From Gemmatimonadota bacterium (lineage in GTDB: Bacteria > Gemmatimonadota > Gemmatimonadetes > Gemmatimonadales > Gemmatimonadaceae): a stretch of DNA of 5,303 nucleotides. Positions 1 to 5,303 of this stretch are shown one piece after another (the first letter of the stretch is position 1; every line of letters begins with the position of its first letter). The stretch is from positions 1 through 5,303 of the forward strand of contig CANJOX010000251.1 of assembly GCA_947475795.1 (NCBI GenBank), in the 5' to 3' direction. Below the pieces are notes generated by a model that did not search any database, was not told the origin of the DNA, and was given only the letters and a program-made list of their open reading frames with translations. The position numbers and the translations under genes are program-made.

Positions 1-432
1 ATTCTGCTGCAGCACGACGTCGTGAATCCGCGGCCGTATTCGCGTTTGAACAACCTGCAGGGCTCGAAGGCCATCTTCAACGACTACCCGGCGCGGCTGT
101 ACATCGACGGGGCCGCCGGTGGCGAGAAGTGGACGCCGCTGGCGGAGTTCAAGGGGAAGTACGAGCATCCGCTGTGGACGGCCGTCGGCGACATGGCGCG
201 CAAGAACGGCGGGCACGGCGGGATGGACTTCATCATGGCCTATCGTCTGGTGCAGTGCATGCGCGAGGGACTCGCCCCTGATTTCGACGTGTACGACGCC
301 GCCGCGTGGAGTGTGCCGTATGCGCTGTGTGAACAGTCGATCCGGAAGGGCAGTGCGCCGGTGAAGTTCCCCGACTTCACCCGTGGTGCGTGGCAGACGT
401 CCACCGCGCCGCAGGGACCTGCCACGAAATGA
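1..432 (+). CDS. GH109-family glycosidase (Gfo/Idh/MocA fold), C-terminal part
   Basis: The frame is open from the first base, so this is the last 143 residues of a gene that starts upstream. Seen here: NPRPY at fragment residues 9-13, KYEHPLW at 53-59, GGHGGMDF at 70-77, YDAAAWS at 98-104 and FPDFTRG at 123-129. These match the C-terminal domain of GH109 proteins as I know them. The founding members are NAD-dependent alpha-N-acetylgalactosaminidases that cleave by an oxidation-elimination cycle with a tightly bound cofactor. Family members are usually about 430-470 residues and often carry an N-terminal export signal. The Rossmann domain and any signal lie outside the window, so cofactor binding and location cannot be judged. 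Its TGA overlaps the next start codon (ATGA), which points to co-translation with the nucleotidyltransferase. GH109 is broad and many members are uncharacterised, so the family is firm but the exact sugar is not. Confidence 0.88.
   Translation: MLLQHDVVNPRPYSRLNNLQGSKAIFNDYPARLYIDGAAGGEKWTPLAEFKGKYEHPLWTAVGDMARKNGGHGGMDFIMAYRLVQCMREGLAPDFDVYDAAAWSVPYALCEQSIRKGSAPVKFPDFTRGAWQTSTAPQGPATK
413..417 (+). promoter_or_regulatory. Weak ribosome binding site of the nucleotidyltransferase gene
   Basis: AGGGA, 11 nt before the ATG at 429 and inside the 3' end of the GH109 gene. With the ATGA stop/start overlap it favours the 429 start over the upstream in-frame GTG at 390. Confidence 0.4.
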
Positions 433-1250
433 TCCGCACGGCCGCCATCATGGCCGGGGGCCAGGGCACTCGCATGCGTCGCACGGACGAGGCGGTGCCG
501 CTGGATCCCGCGCAGGCGGCCGCGGCGGCGTCGGGGCTGAAGGGGATGATGCCCATTCGGCGTCCCTTTCTGGACTACGTCTTGTCGGCGCTCGCCGACG
601 CGGGCATCACGCACGTGGTGCTCGTGATCGGCCCCGGGCACGACGCCGTACGTCACTACTTCACGGCGGTCGCGCCGCCGCGCCGTGTGCAGCTGCACTT
701 CGCCGTGCAGGCCGAACCCCTGGGAACGGCGAACGCGGTCACCGTTGCCGCCGACGCGGTGGCGGCCGTGGCGGGCGATGCGCCGTTCCTCGTGCTCAAC
801 GCCGACAACTACTACCCGGTGGAGGCGTTGCGCGCCCTCGCAGCGCTCGACGCGGCCGGCACGGTGGCGTTCGATCGGGATGCCCTCGTGCACGATGGCA
901 ACATCGATGCGGAGCGGGTACGCGCCTTTGCGGTGCTCGACGTCGGCGCGGACGGATTGCTGCACGGGATCATTGAGAAGCCCGGGGACGCCATCGATCT
1001 GGACAGTCCCGCGGCTCGCTGGGTGGGCATGAATCTGTGGGCCGTCACGCCGGCTCTGGTCGATGCGTGCCGACGTGTGCCGAAGTCCGTGCGTGGCGAA
1101 TTCGAGCTCCCCGAGGCCGTCGCGCTGGCGCTGCGCGAGGGGCAGGCGGTCCACGCCATTCGGCTCCGCGCGCCGGTGCTCGATCTGTCGCGGCGCTCGG
1201 ATGTGGCGACGGTGACCGAGCGGCTGGCCGCCGTTGAGCCGCACCCGTGA
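429..1250 (+). CDS. Sugar nucleotidyltransferase (NTP_transferase fold)
   Basis: A 273-residue protein predicted to join a sugar-1-phosphate to an NTP, releasing pyrophosphate, in the cytoplasm. The N-terminal nucleotide-binding motif is AIMAGGQGTRMR (residues 6-17). A conserved-type Lys lies in GLKGMMPI (36-43), then RPFLDYVLSAL (45-55), a base-contact motif QAEPLGTANAV (94-104), a likely metal-binding Asp126 in LNADNYYP, IEKP (182-185), and GMNLW (200-204) followed by GEFELPEAV. The interval between the signature Arg15 and Lys38 is about 13 residues longer than in GalU/RfbA-type enzymes and is alanine-rich. There is no left-handed beta-helix extension, so it is not a full GlmU. An upstream in-frame GTG at 390 exists, but the ATG at 429 gives the ATGA coupling, has AGGGA at 413-417, and starts right at the first beta strand. 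Sitting between a glycosidase and a sugar 1-kinase, it probably activates the kinase product. The nucleotide and sugar used cannot be read from sequence. Confidence 0.85.
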   Translation: MIRTAAIMAGGQGTRMRRTDEAVPLDPAQAAAAASGLKGMMPIRRPFLDYVLSALADAGITHVVLVIGPGHDAVRHYFTAVAPPRRVQLHFAVQAEPLGTANAVTVAADAVAAVAGDAPFLVLNADNYYPVEALRALAALDAAGTVAFDRDALVHDGNIDAERVRAFAVLDVGADGLLHGIIEKPGDAIDLDSPAARWVGMNLWAVTPALVDACRRVPKSVRGEFELPEAVALALREGQAVHAIRLRAPVLDLSRRSDVATVTERLAAVEPHP

Positions 1251-2677
1251 TCGACGCCGCCTTCCCGCCACGCGCTGAGCCGTTCGTGCAGCGCGCCCTG
1301 CACGACGTGGGATACGCCGCGTCGGTGGCCGACGCCTTGCACGCCCTGCTGCGCGAGGCGCACCGCACGCTGGACGACGCCGGTGTACCGGCGGACCGGC
1401 GTCGGGCCTGGGTGCTTCCCGGGCGTATCGAGGTGCTGGGCAAACACGTGGATTACGCCGGCGGGCGCTCGCTGCTGTGCGCGGTGGAGCGGGGCATCGT
1501 ACTGGTGGCACGCGCGCGCGACGATCGCATGCTCACCCTGCGCGACGCCCGCCGTCGGGAGGCGATCGTGCTCGATGCCGACGCGCCATCCCGCGGGGCG
1601 CATCACTGGGCGGTGTATCCGCGCACCGTGCTGCGCCGCCTCGTGCACAATTTCGGTGATGCGGTGCGCGGTACCGATCTCGCGCTGGCCAGCAACCTGC
1701 CGCCCGCAGCGGGTGTCTCCAGTTCGAGCGCGCTCACGGTCGGGCTCACCCTCGCGATCGCGGCGCTCTCCGATCTGGCGTCGCTCCCCGCGTGGCAGGC
1801 GTCGATTCCCGACCGGGTGGCCCTCGCGGGGTACATCGGGGCGCTGGAGAACGGCACGGACTTCGGTCTGCTGGCCGGTGAGCGCGGCGTCGGCACGATG
1901 GGTGGCGCGCAGGATCAGACCGCCATTCTCTGCAGCGAGCCAGGTCAGCTCGAGATGTTCCGCTGGGCTCCTGTCACGCATGAACGGTCGGTGCCGTGGG
2001 TGTCGGATCACACCTTCGTGATCGGGGTGAGCGGGATCGTGGCCGCCAAGACGGGTACGGCCAAAGAGCGCTACAACCGCGCCGCGCGCACCGCGCATCG
2101 GCTGGTGGCGGCGTGGAACGCCCACGTCACGGCGCAGGCCACCGCCGTGGCGATGCCGCCCGCCCGCACGCTGCGTGAGGCGTTCGAGGCCGCAGTTGCG
2201 ATTTCTCCGCAGGAGATCGCCGACGGCGTACCGCCGACGCTCGCGGCGGCGGCCCGCACGGCGGCGGATCACGAGTTTTCGGCCCCGCATCTGCTGGCAC
2301 GTCTGGAGCAGTTCCACGAGGAGACGTTCGTGATCGTCCCCGGTGCGGCGGACGCCCTGTCCCGCGGCGATCTGGACGCGTTCGGCACCATCGTGGACCG
2401 GTCACAGCTCGGGGCCGAGCGGGCGCTCGAAAACCAGATCGCGGAGACGGTGCACCTGGCGCGCTATGCCCGTGATCTGGGCGCGGTCGCGGCGAGCGCC
2501 TTCGGCGCCGGTTTCGGCGGGAGCGTGTGGGCCATGGTGCCGGTCGCCGAGGCCGAACGTTTCGCTGCCCGCTGGCGCGAGAAGTACCTGCGCACGCACT
2601 ACGCGGCGTCGTCGCGGGCGCTCTTCTTCGCGAGCCAGCCCAGCGCGCCGGCCTTCGAGCTTATCGCCGACGGGTAG
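1247..2677 (+). CDS. Galactokinase-like GHMP sugar 1-kinase
   Basis: A 476-residue cytosolic GHMP kinase predicted to phosphorylate a monosaccharide at C1 with ATP. Motifs in order: the galactokinase signature position GRIEVLGKHVDYAGG (59-73), the ATP-binding loop LPPAAGVSSSSAL (151-163), the catalytic-base Asp223 in GGAQDQ (219-224), SGIV with a downstream ERYNR (262-278) replacing the usual NSxV...EYxxR region, and the third GHMP motif SAFGAGFGG (417-425). It is longer than typical galactokinases (about 380-400 residues), with an extra N-terminal stretch and an insertion around 290-350. The striking point is Lys66 where galactokinases have Glu (GEHTDY); that Glu contacts the C6 hydroxyl in human GALK1. 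The substrate may therefore not be plain galactose: N-acetylgalactosamine or a uronic acid are alternatives. The GTG start is chosen because it gives a 4-base GTGA overlap with the gene before; I see no clear Shine-Dalgarno, so translational coupling is likely. Enzyme class firm, substrate open. Confidence 0.87.
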   Translation: MIDAAFPPRAEPFVQRALHDVGYAASVADALHALLREAHRTLDDAGVPADRRRAWVLPGRIEVLGKHVDYAGGRSLLCAVERGIVLVARARDDRMLTLRDARRREAIVLDADAPSRGAHHWAVYPRTVLRRLVHNFGDAVRGTDLALASNLPPAAGVSSSSALTVGLTLAIAALSDLASLPAWQASIPDRVALAGYIGALENGTDFGLLAGERGVGTMGGAQDQTAILCSEPGQLEMFRWAPVTHERSVPWVSDHTFVIGVSGIVAAKTGTAKERYNRAARTAHRLVAAWNAHVTAQATAVAMPPARTLREAFEAAVAISPQEIADGVPPTLAAAARTAADHEFSAPHLLARLEQFHEETFVIVPGAADALSRGDLDAFGTIVDRSQLGAERALENQIAETVHLARYARDLGAVAASAFGAGFGGSVWAMVPVAEAERFAARWREKYLRTHYAASSRALFFASQPSAPAFELIADG

Positions 2678-3956
2678 CCGGCGGGCGGGTCCACGCGTTC
2701 GTGGTGCCGAGCGTGATGATGAGGCGAAGGACCCGCTCGAGGCCAACGTCGCCGTCGGTGTCATCGTACCACTCGTCCGCCGTGTGGGCGGCGCGTCCGG
2801 TGCCGCCGGCCCCGATCGCGATGGCGGGGATCCCGCGCGACAAGGGGAGGTTGGCGTCGGTCGAGGCCGACGCCGAGCGCGCCACGCGCCCCACGGCGTG
2901 GGTCGCGGCGGTCGCGGCCAGCACGAGGGGATGCTGGTCGTCGAGCTGCCCGGCGGGGCGCTCTCCCAGTGACGTGATGGTGCACTGCAGGGGCTGCGCC
3001 GGATCGCGCCGCGATTCGTGACGCGCCTCATCGGCGGCGAGGCGTTCGATCTCCGCGCGTACCGCGTGCAGGCGCGTCGGGTGCAGCGAGCGGATGTCCA
3101 CGTCGACCCATGCCTCCATCGGGACGCCGGTGAGGAGTTCGCCGCCATGCATGCGCGTCACGGTGACGACCGCGTGTGGACGCACCGACGCGGCCATCTG
3201 TGCGATACGCGCGATGAAGGCGCCGGCGGCGTGCACCGGATTCGGGGTGGCATGGTTGGACCAGCTGTGTCCACCGGGGCCAGACATGGTGATGCGCAGC
3301 CGCGCCGATCCGACGGCGTGGTGCACGATGGTGGCATCGCCCGGGCCATCGATGGCCACGGCGGCGACGGGGAGCACGCCGCTCGCGGCCGCGTCGTCAC
3401 ACCACTGCCGTGCCCCGCGGAGGTTGCCGGCGCCTTCCTCCCCCACCGTGAGCACGAGTTCCACCGGTCGCCGCAGGCGCGTCCGCACGGCGGGCTCGTG
3501 CAACACGTGCGCGAGCGCGAGCATGGCCGCCAGCCCGCGCCCGTTGTCGCCGATCCCCGGGCAGTAGAGGCGCGGGCCGTCGCGGCGCACCGCGAGCGGT
3601 GTGTCGGCGCTGAACACGGTGTCGAGGTGCGCCAGGCACACGATCGGCGCGGCGTCCGCCGTCGCGTCCGCCGTCGCGTCCGCCGTCGCGTTCGCCGTCG
3701 CGTTCGCCGTCGCGTCCCGGGGACGCGCGGGTACCGGCGTGATCCGTGTGATCACATTGCCGACGGTATCTCGTGTCACGGCGTGGCCGCCCCGCTCCCA
3801 CGCCAGTTGCAGGGCCTGCGCCCGCGCGCTTTCGTTCCCCGTCGGGGCCGCGATGCGGGTGATGGCGATCTGCCGGTCCAGCACCCACGCGCGATGCCCC
3901 CGCCACGTCGCGAGCAGTGGGGACAGCCATTCTTCTTCCGCGCCTTCGGTGATCAT
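2661..3956 (-). CDS. M20-family metallopeptidase/deacylase
   Basis: A 431-residue two-metal hydrolase of the M20/M25/M40 clan, probably cytoplasmic as no signal peptide is seen. Visible catalytic and metal residues: His110 and Asp112 in HLDT, bridging Asp137 in GIGDNGRG, general-base Glu173 and ligand Glu174 in GEEGAGN, Asp203 in AIDGPGD, and the last ligand His391 in AAHTADEWYD. The lid/dimerisation domain begins near GSARLRITMSGPGGHS (216-231), with His230 in the place of the active-site His donated across the dimer. The layout resembles PepT-like or carboxypeptidase-G2-like exopeptidases; acyl-amino-acid deacylase is the other option. An (Asp/Asn)-Ala-Thr-Ala repeat fills residues 81-102, just before the first metal motif. 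The ATG at 3956 gives an N-terminus that reaches the first helix (VLDRQIAITRIAAPT). An upstream in-frame ATG at 3983 would overlap the divergent transporter and lacks a well-spaced ribosome site. The 3' end overlaps the converging kinase gene by 17 bp. Confidence 0.88.
   Translation of the reverse strand: MITEGAEEEWLSPLLATWRGHRAWVLDRQIAITRIAAPTGNESARAQALQLAWERGGHAVTRDTVGNVITRITPVPARPRDATANATANATADATADATADAAPIVCLAHLDTVFSADTPLAVRRDGPRLYCPGIGDNGRGLAAMLALAHVLHEPAVRTRLRRPVELVLTVGEEGAGNLRGARQWCDDAAASGVLPVAAVAIDGPGDATIVHHAVGSARLRITMSGPGGHSWSNHATPNPVHAAGAFIARIAQMAASVRPHAVVTVTRMHGGELLTGVPMEAWVDVDIRSLHPTRLHAVRAEIERLAADEARHESRRDPAQPLQCTITSLGERPAGQLDDQHPLVLAATAATHAVGRVARSASASTDANLPLSRGIPAIAIGAGGTGRAAHTADEWYDDTDGDVGLERVLRLIITLGTTNAWTRPPATRRR
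3652..3717. repeat. 12-bp tandem repeat, about 5.5 copies, inside the peptidase gene
   Basis: Plus-strand unit gtcgcgtccgcc. A partial copy at 3652-3660 is followed by full units at 3661, 3673, 3685 and 3697 and a partial copy at 3709-3717. The units at 3685 and 3697 share one change (c to t, gtcgcgttcgcc), so the array looks like successive duplication of two unit types. On the coding (minus) strand it reads Asp/Asn-Ala-Thr-Ala. The period is four codons, so copy-number change alters loop length without breaking the frame. Confidence 0.95.
3948..3952 (+). promoter_or_regulatory. Probable ribosome binding site of the MFS transporter gene
   Basis: GGTGA, complementary to the part of the 16S 3' end that pairs with GGTGA, lies 7 nt before the ATG at 3960. 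It falls inside codons 2-3 of the divergent peptidase gene, so it is constrained on both strands. It is the main reason for choosing the 3960 start. Confidence 0.5.
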
Positions 3957-3959
3957 CGC

Positions 3960-5198
3960 ATGACGCCCACGCCGCACGACCATGCCGGGGCCGCCGCCGC
4001 CGTCACCCCTCGATGGCGTCCGGGGGGTAACGTGCTGGCGTTGGCGGCGGTGAGTTTCCTCACCGACGCATCCAGCGAAATCATCGCGCCGCTGCTGCCG
4101 CTGTTTCTGGTGGGCACGTTGGGCGCGTCGGTGAGCATGGTGGGGGTCATCGAGGGAGGCGCCGAAGCGGTCGCGTCGGTGCTCAAGCTGGCCAGCGGAT
4201 GGTGGTCCGACCGCGTGTCGCGCCGCAAGCCACTCATCGTGGCCGGCTATACCATCGCCTCGCTCGTGCGCCCCCTGATCGCGGTGGCGCAGACGGCATC
4301 GCAGGTGCTCATGATCCGCCTCGTGGACCGCGTGGGCAAGGGGATGCGTGGTGCGCCGCGCGACGCGCTGCTGGCAGCGTCGGTGCCCGCAGAGCACCGG
4401 GGGCGCGCGTTCGGCTTCCATCGCGCCGCCGACCACGCCGGCGCTGTGGTGGGGCCGCTGATCGCGCTGGCGTGCCTGCACGGTCTCGGGATGCCGGTCC
4501 GTCAGGTGTTCTGGGTGGCGGCCGTCCCGGGCGCGCTCGCGGTGCTGGTGGCGGTGGTGTGTGTGCGCGAGACACGGAGCGCGACGGCGGGGGCGGTCGC
4601 CTCGACCGGGCCGTCCGCGGTCATCCCGACGGCGGTCGATCCGCTGCCGCGCCGCTTCTGGCTCACACTGCTGCCGATCTTGCTGTTCACCCTCGGGAAC
4701 AGCACCGACGCGTTTCTGCTGCTGCGTGCCTCGCAGCTGGGCGTGCCCACCGCGCTCATCCCGCTGCTGTGGGTGCTGCTGCACCTGGTGAAGAGCGCCT
4801 CGAGCACGCCGGGGGGGACGCTGTCCGACCGGATCGGGCGACGCCCGCTGATCGTGGCCGGCTGGCTGCTGTACGCGGCCGTGTACGCGGGCTTCGCGAT
4901 GGCCGACAGCGCGTGGCATGCCTGGCTGCTCTTCGCCGTGTACGGCGTGGTGTTCGGGCTGACGGAGGGCACGGAGAAGGCGCTGGTGGCCGATCTCGTG
5001 CCGGCCTCGCGGCGGGGGGCGGCCTTTGGTTGGTATCAGGGCACCGTCGGTATCGCGGCCCTGCCGGCCAGCATCGTGTTTGGTGCCGTCTGGGACAGCT
5101 ACCGCGCGCCGGCGGCCTTCACGATGGGCGCCGCGCTCGCCGTCGCGGCGGCCGTCACGATGTGTGTCGTGCCCGGCCCGCGCGCCACGGCGCCCTGA
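3960..5198 (+). CDS. Major facilitator superfamily transporter, 12 helices
   Basis: A 412-residue inner-membrane transporter with two six-helix halves. Helix 1 begins at NVLALAAVSFLTD (24-36). The MFS motif A loop between helices 2 and 3 is GWWSDRVSRRK (80-90) and recurs in the second half as SDRIGRR (289-295), which shows the internal duplication. After helix 4 comes RLVDRVGKGMRGAPRDALLA (120-139), characteristic of a widespread uncharacterised MFS branch. The central loop is at about 186-217. Paired acidic residues in helix 1 (Asp36, Glu40) and helix 2 (Glu65, Glu69) would suit proton coupling. The frame is open far upstream (from about 3018) only because it lies antisense to the peptidase gene. 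The ATG at 3960 is preferred: it has GGTGA at 3948-3952 with 7-nt spacing and a short soluble N-terminus. A GTG at 4032 after a G-run is the alternative, but it would cut into helix 1. The substrate is unknown; drug or metabolite efflux and small-solute uptake are both possible. Confidence 0.87.
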   Translation: MTPTPHDHAGAAAAVTPRWRPGGNVLALAAVSFLTDASSEIIAPLLPLFLVGTLGASVSMVGVIEGGAEAVASVLKLASGWWSDRVSRRKPLIVAGYTIASLVRPLIAVAQTASQVLMIRLVDRVGKGMRGAPRDALLAASVPAEHRGRAFGFHRAADHAGAVVGPLIALACLHGLGMPVRQVFWVAAVPGALAVLVAVVCVRETRSATAGAVASTGPSAVIPTAVDPLPRRFWLTLLPILLFTLGNSTDAFLLLRASQLGVPTALIPLLWVLLHLVKSASSTPGGTLSDRIGRRPLIVAGWLLYAAVYAGFAMADSAWHAWLLFAVYGVVFGLTEGTEKALVADLVPASRRGAAFGWYQGTVGIAALPASIVFGAVWDSYRAPAAFTMGAALAVAAAVTMCVVPGPRATAP

Positions 5199-5303
5199 TC
5201 AGCAGCAGCGCGACCCCGGCTGCTTGTAGCGGTCGGCCAACCGCTGTTTCTCGAAGGCGCGGGCATCGAGCGGCGTGCAGCCGGGATGCTTGCGCTGCAT
5301 GAA
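5199..5303 (-). CDS. YbdD/YjiX-family small protein, C-terminal fragment
   Basis: The minus strand is open from the window edge to a TGA at 5201-5199, giving the last 34 residues of a gene that starts outside. HPGCTPLDARAFEKQR is followed by LADRYKQPGSRCC and the stop. This fits the C-terminus of E. coli YbdD and YjiX as I recall them: a His-Pro, a short helix ending in an Arg/Gln-rich stretch, an Arg-Tyr turn, and a terminal RCC. Family members are only about 65 residues and are usually encoded right after a CstA or BtsT peptide/pyruvate transporter, so such a gene may lie just outside the right edge. Related proteins that end in Cys-Sec are known as KCU-star selenoproteins; here both residues are ordinary Cys codons (TGC TGC). 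The stop abuts that of the converging MFS gene with no base between. The fragment is short, so the family call is fair, not certain. Confidence 0.72.
   Translation of the reverse strand, partial: FMQRKHPGCTPLDARAFEKQRLADRYKQPGSRCC

Noticed and set aside
390..428. Earlier GTG start at 390 for the nucleotidyltransferase, adding 13 residues.
   Set aside because: The added residues lie before the first beta strand of the fold and would overlap the GH109 gene by 43 bp. The ATG at 429 gives the usual ATGA coupling and the expected N-terminus.
240..2317. Long minus-strand open frames (423 and 501 codons) opposite the nucleotidyltransferase and kinase genes.
   Set aside because: They are Arg/His-rich with no motif, while the opposite strand carries clear catalytic motifs throughout. 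They are GC-driven shadow frames.
3652..3717. CRISPR array or regulatory iteron at the 12-bp repeat.
   Set aside because: There are no spacers and the unit is a multiple of three. It is fully inside an intact reading frame and encodes a regular four-residue peptide repeat.
3018..3959. Plus-strand open frame of 314 codons running straight into the MFS transporter, giving an apparent 726-residue protein.
   Set aside because: This stretch is exactly antisense to the M20 peptidase gene, whose motifs are clear. The translated stretch is Arg/His-rich with no recognisable domain. It is a high-GC shadow frame; the transporter itself begins at about 3960.
3957..4919. Minus-strand extension of the peptidase frame far upstream of 3956.
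   Set aside because: The translation is low-complexity, Arg/Gln/His-rich and antisense to well-conserved MFS helices. The M20 domain needs nothing before residue 1 at 3956.
5201..5224. Inverted repeat AGCAGC...GCTGCT as a possible intrinsic terminator between the MFS and YbdD-like genes.
   Set aside because: The stem is only 6 bp, there is no T-run on either strand, and it lies inside the YbdD-like coding sequence. The bases are explained by the codons for Cys-Cys and Lys-Gln.

Overview
This is a very GC-rich window (about 70% G+C by eye) packed with genes and with almost no intergenic DNA. It looks like a chromosomal segment of a soil or freshwater type bacterium with a high-GC genome. The protein sequences, especially the GH109 enzyme next to a divergent sugar nucleotidyltransferase and a divergent galactokinase-like protein, remind me of Gemmatimonadota or Acidobacteriota. 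That placement rests on recall and is tentative. I see no mobile element, tRNA, rRNA, CRISPR array or phage signal.

Left half, plus strand (1-2677): a tight three-gene sugar cluster. It starts with the C-terminal third of a Gfo/Idh/MocA-fold GH109 glycosidase. A nucleotidyltransferase-fold protein follows through an ATGA overlap. A GHMP-superfamily, galactokinase-like sugar 1-kinase follows through a GTGA overlap. Together they read as a route from glycan to free sugar, then sugar-1-phosphate, then NDP-sugar. The substrate is open: the kinase has Lys where galactokinases have the Glu that contacts the sugar C6 hydroxyl.

Right half (2661-5303): the kinase gene ends in a 17-bp tail-to-tail overlap with a minus-strand M20-family metallopeptidase gene (2661-3956). 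That gene carries a 12-bp tandem repeat, encoding an (Asp/Asn)-Ala-Thr-Ala linker just before the first metal-binding motif. Divergent from it, with only three bases between the two start codons, is a plus-strand 12-helix MFS transporter gene (3960-5198). Its stop codon directly abuts the stop codon of a converging minus-strand gene that runs off the window end. Its last 34 residues look like the C-terminus of a YbdD/YjiX-family small protein, the usual partner of CstA-type carbon-starvation transporters.

Every junction is overlapping, abutting or separated by 3 bp, so promoters and terminators must lie inside coding sequence or outside the window. The points most worth a second look are the kinase active-site substitution within the three-gene sugar cluster, the back-to-back start codons at 3954-3962, and the in-frame repeat in the peptidase.
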